Positions 43,501-47,423 of a stretch of 47,423 bases of DNA are shown in pieces. The DNA is from GCA-2862585 sp049890295. Lineage in GTDB: Bacteria > Bacteroidota > Bacteroidia > Flavobacteriales > UBA7312. Both the position numbers and the translations under genes were made by a program. The notes beneath the pieces are model-generated. The model saw nothing but the letters and a program-made list of their open reading frames with translations, was not told the DNA's origin and searched no databases. The stretch is from contig JBMHBP010000001.1 in the NCBI GenBank assembly GCA_049890295.1, positions 1 to 47,423 on the forward strand, written 5' to 3'. Positions within the stretch are counted from its first letter, which is position 1. Each line of letters opens with the position of its first letter.

Positions 43501-44822
43501 TATTTTCCTACTGAACGGTTATAATTATTTTTTGAAATTAAAAAGTTGTATATGGCTTGAGCATTATTGGCTTGAGCCTCACTGTAATCTGCTCCAGCTT
43601 GGGAAAGTTCGGTGCTACTGACTAATCCTTCCTTATATTTTGACATAGTTTTGAGGTATATTTTTTTGCTAAGCTCTAAATTTTCAAAGGTCTGTTGTTG
43701 TGAGTTAAAGGCAGTCAGATAATTAGCTAATGCCATTTTATGTGCTAGTTGTAATGACGTTTTTAAGTCTGATTCATTATTTTGGGCTTTGATGTATTCA
43801 ATCTTAGCCTGTTGTATTTTGGATAATCTTGATAGCCCATCAAAAATGGTCATTTTAGCACTCAAGCCCACCACTTGGGAAGGATACCATTTTCCCCACT
43901 TATCAAAAAAATCGAATTCATTTCTGAATGCGTTACTACTATATGATGCAAAGGCGGAGACCGAGGGCAATAGACGTGATTGATAACGCCTTAAGTCTAG
44001 TTTTTTTAATCGTGTTTGGATTTGAGCTAATTGATATTCTGTTCTGTTTTCTATAGCTGGCTCGGCAATTTGTACATCGTTGTGGTCTACTAAAATGCTT
44101 TCTAGACTATCGGTAAGAATAAGCTCATCTTCCAAAGGCAATCCAATAATTAATTTCAAGTATAAGTGAGCTACTTCAGTCATTTTACTCATGTTATCAG
44201 CCTGAATTTTCATATTTGATAACACTAAGGCCATTCGATCGACTTCAAGATCTTCAACCATACCCATTTCGTAGCTAGCCTGTACCTCACCTAAAATTTC
44301 CTCATGTATATCGGCTATTAATTGTAAAAAATCTTTTCTTTCCTCAGCTACAAGAACATTATAATAGGCTGCTGCTATACTATCTTGAATTTGTTGCTCG
44401 GTAAGTGCTAATGATTGAACGGAAAGACTCTTGTAAATAGACGATGCTTTTAGCCCAACGATATAAGATCCATCAAATATTAACTGTGATGCTGATAGTG
44501 TAGATGTGGCATTATGTTCAGTACCAAATTGTAATTCTGCAAACTCACCCTCAGTAGCTGTAGGCATAAACATACTAGCCGGGACTACCGTAGTTGGAAT
44601 TTCTAAGAAGTATTGCCAATTAGTTTCACCACTAACTTTTGGTAAGCCTATGGCAACCGTTTCCATCACTTTTTTCTTTGCTAATTTTACATCTAACTTA
44701 GCATTTTGTACAGCAATGTTATTTTCTAAACCTAAACGTTGTGCTTCTTGTACTGACAAACTGTGCTGAGCACTTAGACAGCTTGTTGTAAATAATACTA
44801 GTATTAAAAATTTAACTTTCAT
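43500..44822 (-). CDS. TolC-family outer-membrane efflux protein
   Basis: 440 residues with an N-terminal signal peptide (hydrophobic run ending S-C-L-S-A-Q-H) and the TolC repeat organisation: S-L-S-V-Q-E-A-Q-R-L-G-L-E-N-N in the first repeat, long alpha-helical heptads in each half, and short beta segments. It forms the trimeric channel of the tripartite pump. Its start overlaps the tetR-like gene by 11 nt and its end couples to the HlyD-like gene. No lipobox is visible, unlike NodT-type lipoprotein channels. Confidence 0.93.
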   Translation of the reverse strand: MKVKFLILVLFTTSCLSAQHSLSVQEAQRLGLENNIAVQNAKLDVKLAKKKVMETVAIGLPKVSGETNWQYFLEIPTTVVPASMFMPTATEGEFAELQFGTEHNATSTLSASQLIFDGSYIVGLKASSIYKSLSVQSLALTEQQIQDSIAAAYYNVLVAEERKDFLQLIADIHEEILGEVQASYEMGMVEDLEVDRMALVLSNMKIQADNMSKMTEVAHLYLKLIIGLPLEDELILTDSLESILVDHNDVQIAEPAIENRTEYQLAQIQTRLKKLDLRRYQSRLLPSVSAFASYSSNAFRNEFDFFDKWGKWYPSQVVGLSAKMTIFDGLSRLSKIQQAKIEYIKAQNNESDLKTSLQLAHKMALANYLTAFNSQQQTFENLELSKKIYLKTMSKYKEGLVSSTELSQAGADYSEAQANNAQAIYNFLISKNNYNRSVGK

Positions 44823-45417
44823 TAATTTTTTGTTCTAAATAATTAATTCCTTTAAAAGTGGCTATCCCCCTAATGTGATATATTTTATTTTCCATTAAAA
44901 GTGTTTGAAAATTATATGTAGTCAAAGGGAAGACTTCATCATTTATAAGTACGTCTGCCCTACTCAACATTAGCTTTGAAATAATATCAATGTTAAGTTC
45001 TGGCCGGAACAATCCTTGTGCAATTCCTTTTCTGAGGTTGTTTTTCAGAATAGAAAACAACCCTTTGTGCTTAAACTCTTCAAAAACCTGCCATGCTTCT
45101 GGGTAAAATCGCCTCAATTCTCCCAACACATAGGGATTGGTTTGTTTCATAATCGTAGCAATTTTCTGGTCAATTAAGAATAATTCGTCAATCGAATTTC
45201 TGCCTTCAACAATTAATTGTTCAAGAACATTGAGGACATGGCTTACGTGTAAAGCAAATGACTTATTAACTAAGTCGGATTTATTATCTACATGCAAATA
45301 AAGTGTTTTTTTTGATATTCCTAAAGAGTTAGCAATATCATCCATATTGACAGACTTTATCCCTTTTTTTAAAAAAATGATAAGTGCCTTTTTTATGAGT
45401 GTATCTGTATCGTACAT
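44812..45417 (-). CDS. TetR/AcrR-family transcriptional regulator
   Basis: 201 residues. The N-terminal helix-turn-helix reads D-I-A-N-S-L-G-I-S-K-K-T-L-Y-L-H-V, a standard TetR DNA-binding domain; the C-terminal ligand-binding part is diverse. It is the first gene of the efflux operon and probably represses it in the absence of a pump substrate. The ATG at 45417 lies 8 nt after an exact -7 box and beside a candidate operator at 45449-45480, suggesting autoregulation. Repression, rather than activation, is inferred from the family and gene order. Confidence 0.92.
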   Translation of the reverse strand: MYDTDTLIKKALIIFLKKGIKSVNMDDIANSLGISKKTLYLHVDNKSDLVNKSFALHVSHVLNVLEQLIVEGRNSIDELFLIDQKIATIMKQTNPYVLGELRRFYPEAWQVFEEFKHKGLFSILKNNLRKGIAQGLFRPELNIDIISKLMLSRADVLINDEVFPLTTYNFQTLLMENKIYHIRGIATFKGINYLEQKINES

Positions 45418-45425
45418 TTGGAGTG

Positions 45426-45433
45426 CAAAATTA
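45426..45433 (-). promoter_or_regulatory. -7 box of the TetR-TolC-HlyD-RND operon
   Basis: Minus-strand TAATTTTG is an exact TAnnTTTG match only 8 nt before the regulator's ATG, so the leader would be a few bases at most. Confidence 0.55.
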
Positions 45434-45448
45434 CTTTAAAAATATTAA

Positions 45449-45480
45449 TGGAAACGTTTTTTGTATAAAATTGTTTCGCA
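45449..45480. promoter_or_regulatory. Candidate operator of the TetR-family regulator
   Basis: ATGGAAAC (from 45448) and GTTTCGCA (45473-45480) are inverted with one mismatch, 17 nt apart, and the left arm contains the palindrome AAACGTTT (45452-45459). The site lies in the -33 region of the regulator's promoter and upstream of the asnS promoter. It fits a TetR-type operator but is unproven. Confidence 0.35.
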
Positions 45481-45515
45481 GAAGTATAAATCCATTATTT
45501 CTTCCTCATAATTAA

Positions 45516-45523
45516 TATCTTTG
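45516..45523 (+). promoter_or_regulatory. asnS -7 promoter box
   Basis: TATCTTTG matches TAnnTTTG exactly and lies 17 nt before the asnS ATG. Confidence 0.55.
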
Positions 45524-45540
45524 TACATTAAATTCTAAAC

Positions 45541-46983
45541 ATGAAACATACAAAAGTCAAAAACCTGCTAAATGGAGAACAAGTCAATAAGACAGTCTGC
45601 GTAAAGGGATGGGTTAGAACAAAACGAGGAAGTAAGAGTGTATCATTTATTGCTATAAATGATGGTTCTACAATTAATAGTATTCAGGTAGTTGCTGAGA
45701 GTGAGGTGTTTAATGAAGAATTACTCAAAAAAGTGACCACTGGTTCTTGTATTTCGGTTGAAGGACAACTGATAGAATCGCAAGGAAGCGGCCAACGTTT
45801 TGAAGTGACAGCAGAACGAATTGAAATATTGGGCGAATCGGATGCCGATTTATTCCCATTACAACCCAAAAAGCATAGTTTAGAATTTCTGCGTGAGAAA
45901 GCACACCTTAGATTTAGAACGAATACATTTAGTGCCGTCTTTAGAATTCGTCATCATTTATCTTTTGCTATTCACCAATTTTTCAACGATAGAGGCTTTG
46001 TCTATATTAACACCCCAATCATTACAGGGGCTGATGCCGAAGGAGCGGGTGAAATGTTTCAGGTTAGCAGTTTAGATTGGAATAATCTCCCCTTGGATGA
46101 AAATGGTCATGTTGACGAATCAAAAGATTTCTTTGGTAAAAAAACTAACTTAACCGTTTCAGGCCAGCTGGAAGCTGAATTGGGTGCTTTGGCATTGGGT
46201 CAAGTCTATACTTTTGGCCCTACCTTTAGGGCTGAAAACTCAAACACATCACGCCACTTATCTGAGTTTTGGATGATTGAACCCGAAGTAGCCTTTTCAG
46301 ACCTAACAGATAATATGGACTTGGCTGAATCTTTTTTAAAATACTGTATTCAATATATACTTGACAATTGTAAAGATGATATTTCCTTTTTAGATAAACG
46401 TTTGGCAAACGAGGAAAAGAATTTGCCAAAAGAGCAAAAATCTGAAATAGGGCTTGTTGAACGACTAAAATTTGTTGTTGACAATGATTTTGAACGACTA
46501 AGCTATAGTGAAGCTATTGATATCTTAAGAAACTCAAAGCCAAATAAGAAAAAGAAGTTTCAGTATATCATTGAAGGTTTTGGTGCAGATTTACAATCAG
46601 AACACGAACGCTATTTGGTAGAAAAAAAGTTTAAAAAACCAGTCATATTAACCGATTATCCAAAAGGAATTAAAGCTTTTTACATGAGAATGAACGAGGA
46701 TAATAAAACCGTTCGGGCAATGGATATTCTTTTTCCAGGAATTGGAGAAATTGTAGGTGGCTCACAAAGAGAAGAACGACTTGATATTTTAAAAAGCAGA
46801 ATGTCTGAAATGGACATTGATGAAAAAGAATTGTGGTGGTATTTAGAAACTAGACAGTTTGGAACATGTGTACATAGTGGTTTTGGATTAGGGTTCGAAC
46901 GTTTAATAATGTTTGTTACTGGAATGAAAAATGTAAGAGACGTTATTCCTTTCCCAAGATTTCCACAAAATGCTGAATTTTAA
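45541..46983 (+). CDS. asnS: Asparagine--tRNA ligase
   Basis: Class II synthetase charging tRNA-Asn directly. The 480 residues contain an N-terminal OB-fold (about 1-110), motif 1 region V-Y-I-N-T-P-I-I-T-G-A-D, motif 2 with T-F-R-A-E-N-S-N-T-S-R-H, and motif 3 G-F-G-L-G-F-E-R-L near the C-terminus. The E-N-S-N-T-S-R-H version of motif 2 separates AsnRS from AspRS. It faces the efflux regulator across a 123-bp divergent region and is followed after 3 bp by rpoN. Confidence 0.97.
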   Translation: MKHTKVKNLLNGEQVNKTVCVKGWVRTKRGSKSVSFIAINDGSTINSIQVVAESEVFNEELLKKVTTGSCISVEGQLIESQGSGQRFEVTAERIEILGESDADLFPLQPKKHSLEFLREKAHLRFRTNTFSAVFRIRHHLSFAIHQFFNDRGFVYINTPIITGADAEGAGEMFQVSSLDWNNLPLDENGHVDESKDFFGKKTNLTVSGQLEAELGALALGQVYTFGPTFRAENSNTSRHLSEFWMIEPEVAFSDLTDNMDLAESFLKYCIQYILDNCKDDISFLDKRLANEEKNLPKEQKSEIGLVERLKFVVDNDFERLSYSEAIDILRNSKPNKKKKFQYIIEGFGADLQSEHERYLVEKKFKKPVILTDYPKGIKAFYMRMNEDNKTVRAMDILFPGIGEIVGGSQREERLDILKSRMSEMDIDEKELWWYLETRQFGTCVHSGFGLGFERLIMFVTGMKNVRDVIPFPRFPQNAEF

Positions 46984-46986
46984 TTC

Positions 46987-47423
46987 ATGCAAAAGCAGCG
47001 ACTAAAGCAAGAATTAGGGCAAAAATTAAGCCCTCAACAAATTCAATTTTTGGGTTTATTACAAATTCCTTTAACCGCTTTAGAAAATCGAATAGAAGAA
47101 GAACTTGAGAATAATCCTGCTTTAGAAGATGCTGAGCCTGAAAAAGAGCCTGCTAACGAAGAAGATTATTGGGGAAAGAACTCTCAAACCAAATCTAATC
47201 ATTTAGAAAGTAGTAATGATGTGATTAAGGAAAGGGAGTTGAGTCTGCAAGAGTTTTTGTTACAACAACTACCAATGCTTGGCCTCGATTCAAATCAATA
47301 CTCTATTGCTGAATTTATAATTGGATGTCTGGACGATAATGGATTTTTAAGTCGATCACTGTTATCCATAACAGATGATTTACTCTTTAAAATGAATATC
47401 GATATTAATGAAAACCAACTTTT
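46987..47423 (+). CDS. rpoN: RNA polymerase sigma-54 factor (5' part, cut by window end)
   Basis: 145 codons remain open at the window edge. The start M-Q-K-Q-R-L-K-Q-E-L-G-Q-K-L-S-P-Q-Q-I-Q is followed by E-E-E-L-E-N-N-P-A-L-E, the Gln/Leu-rich Region I that binds the activator and blocks the start of melting, then an acidic Region II (E-P-E-K-E-P-A-N-E-E-D) and the beginning of the core-binding domain. Sigma-54 directs transcription from -24/-12 promoters with AAA+ activators. It starts 3 bp after asnS and is likely co-transcribed. The rpoN-box and HTH lie outside the window. Confidence 0.93.
   Translation, partial: MQKQRLKQELGQKLSPQQIQFLGLLQIPLTALENRIEEELENNPALEDAEPEKEPANEEDYWGKNSQTKSNHLESSNDVIKERELSLQEFLLQQLPMLGLDSNQYSIAEFIIGCLDDNGFLSRSLLSITDDLLFKMNIDINENQL

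Noticed and set aside
1..47423. Mobile element, prophage, CRISPR array, restriction or other defence system
   Set aside because: No transposase, integrase, phage, Cas or nuclease-type genes, no direct-repeat arrays and no tRNA-associated insertion were found; the gene set is core metabolism, translation and efflux.
1..47423. tRNA, rRNA, tmRNA or known riboswitch
   Set aside because: Intergenic gaps are mostly below 150 bp and none shows a cloverleaf, rRNA segment or recognisable FMN, TPP or SAM aptamer near the related genes.

Overview
The window is an AT-rich stretch of a Bacteroidota chromosome, most likely from the order Flavobacteriales in the broad sense. The evidence is two proteins with type IX secretion (T9SS) C-terminal sorting domains, the DUF6427/DUF6341 membrane-protein pair, a glutaminyl-cyclase-type M28 lipoprotein, an epimerase-like threonine dehydrogenase, and many start-proximal copies of the Bacteroidota -7 promoter box TAnnTTTG. 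Shine-Dalgarno sequences are not evident. A futalosine-pathway gene (mqnC) indicates menaquinone made by the futalosine route, which points away from typical Flavobacteriaceae; the family assignment is inference.

Layout. 1-2100: the tail of a T9SS cargo gene, then aspS. 2100-5530 (minus): trhO, hmgA and hppD (tRNA uridine hydroxylation; tyrosine degradation). 5640-9050 (plus): a tight run of threonine dehydrogenase, cysS and an M28 lipoprotein. 9065-9550: a decayed gene with a frameshift and two in-frame stops. 9630-13520: acyl-CoA desaturase, a small lipoprotein and polA. 13515-16850 (minus): an SDR enzyme coupled to a cystathionine gamma-synthase/lyase-type enzyme, then a secreted thioredoxin-fold T9SS protein. 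16980-20250 (plus): an ArsC/Spx-like protein, an EamA transporter, then yicC-gmk-nadD. 20240-27550: purQ, DUF6427, small DUF6341, purD, acyl-CoA carboxylase beta, YebC and lepA. 27690-29660 (minus): the coupled mqnC-ribE-DUF3817 operon. 29700-32170: leucyl aminopeptidase and pdxA. 32230-36830: the fatty-acid initiation cluster DUF177-rpmF-plsX-fabH-accB-accC. 37000-38910: dxs. 38990-45420 (minus): a TetR-TolC-HlyD-RND efflux operon. 45540-end: asnS and the start of rpoN.

The gene content is mostly core metabolism and translation: three aminoacyl-tRNA synthetases, nucleotide and cofactor synthesis, lipid initiation and amino-acid catabolism. I see no tRNA or rRNA gene, insertion sequence, prophage, CRISPR array or recognisable defence locus, and I did not find a clearly new multi-gene system.

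The points most worth a second look are the degraded gene at 9.07-9.55 kb, four convergent gene pairs whose stop codons overlap by exactly 4 nt, face-to-face -7 boxes in the 42-bp mqnC/aminopeptidase gap, apparently leaderless starts, an 11-bp perfect hairpin between rpmF and plsX, a structured T-run element upstream of lepA, a candidate TetR operator, and an extra hydrophobic hairpin in the RND pump.
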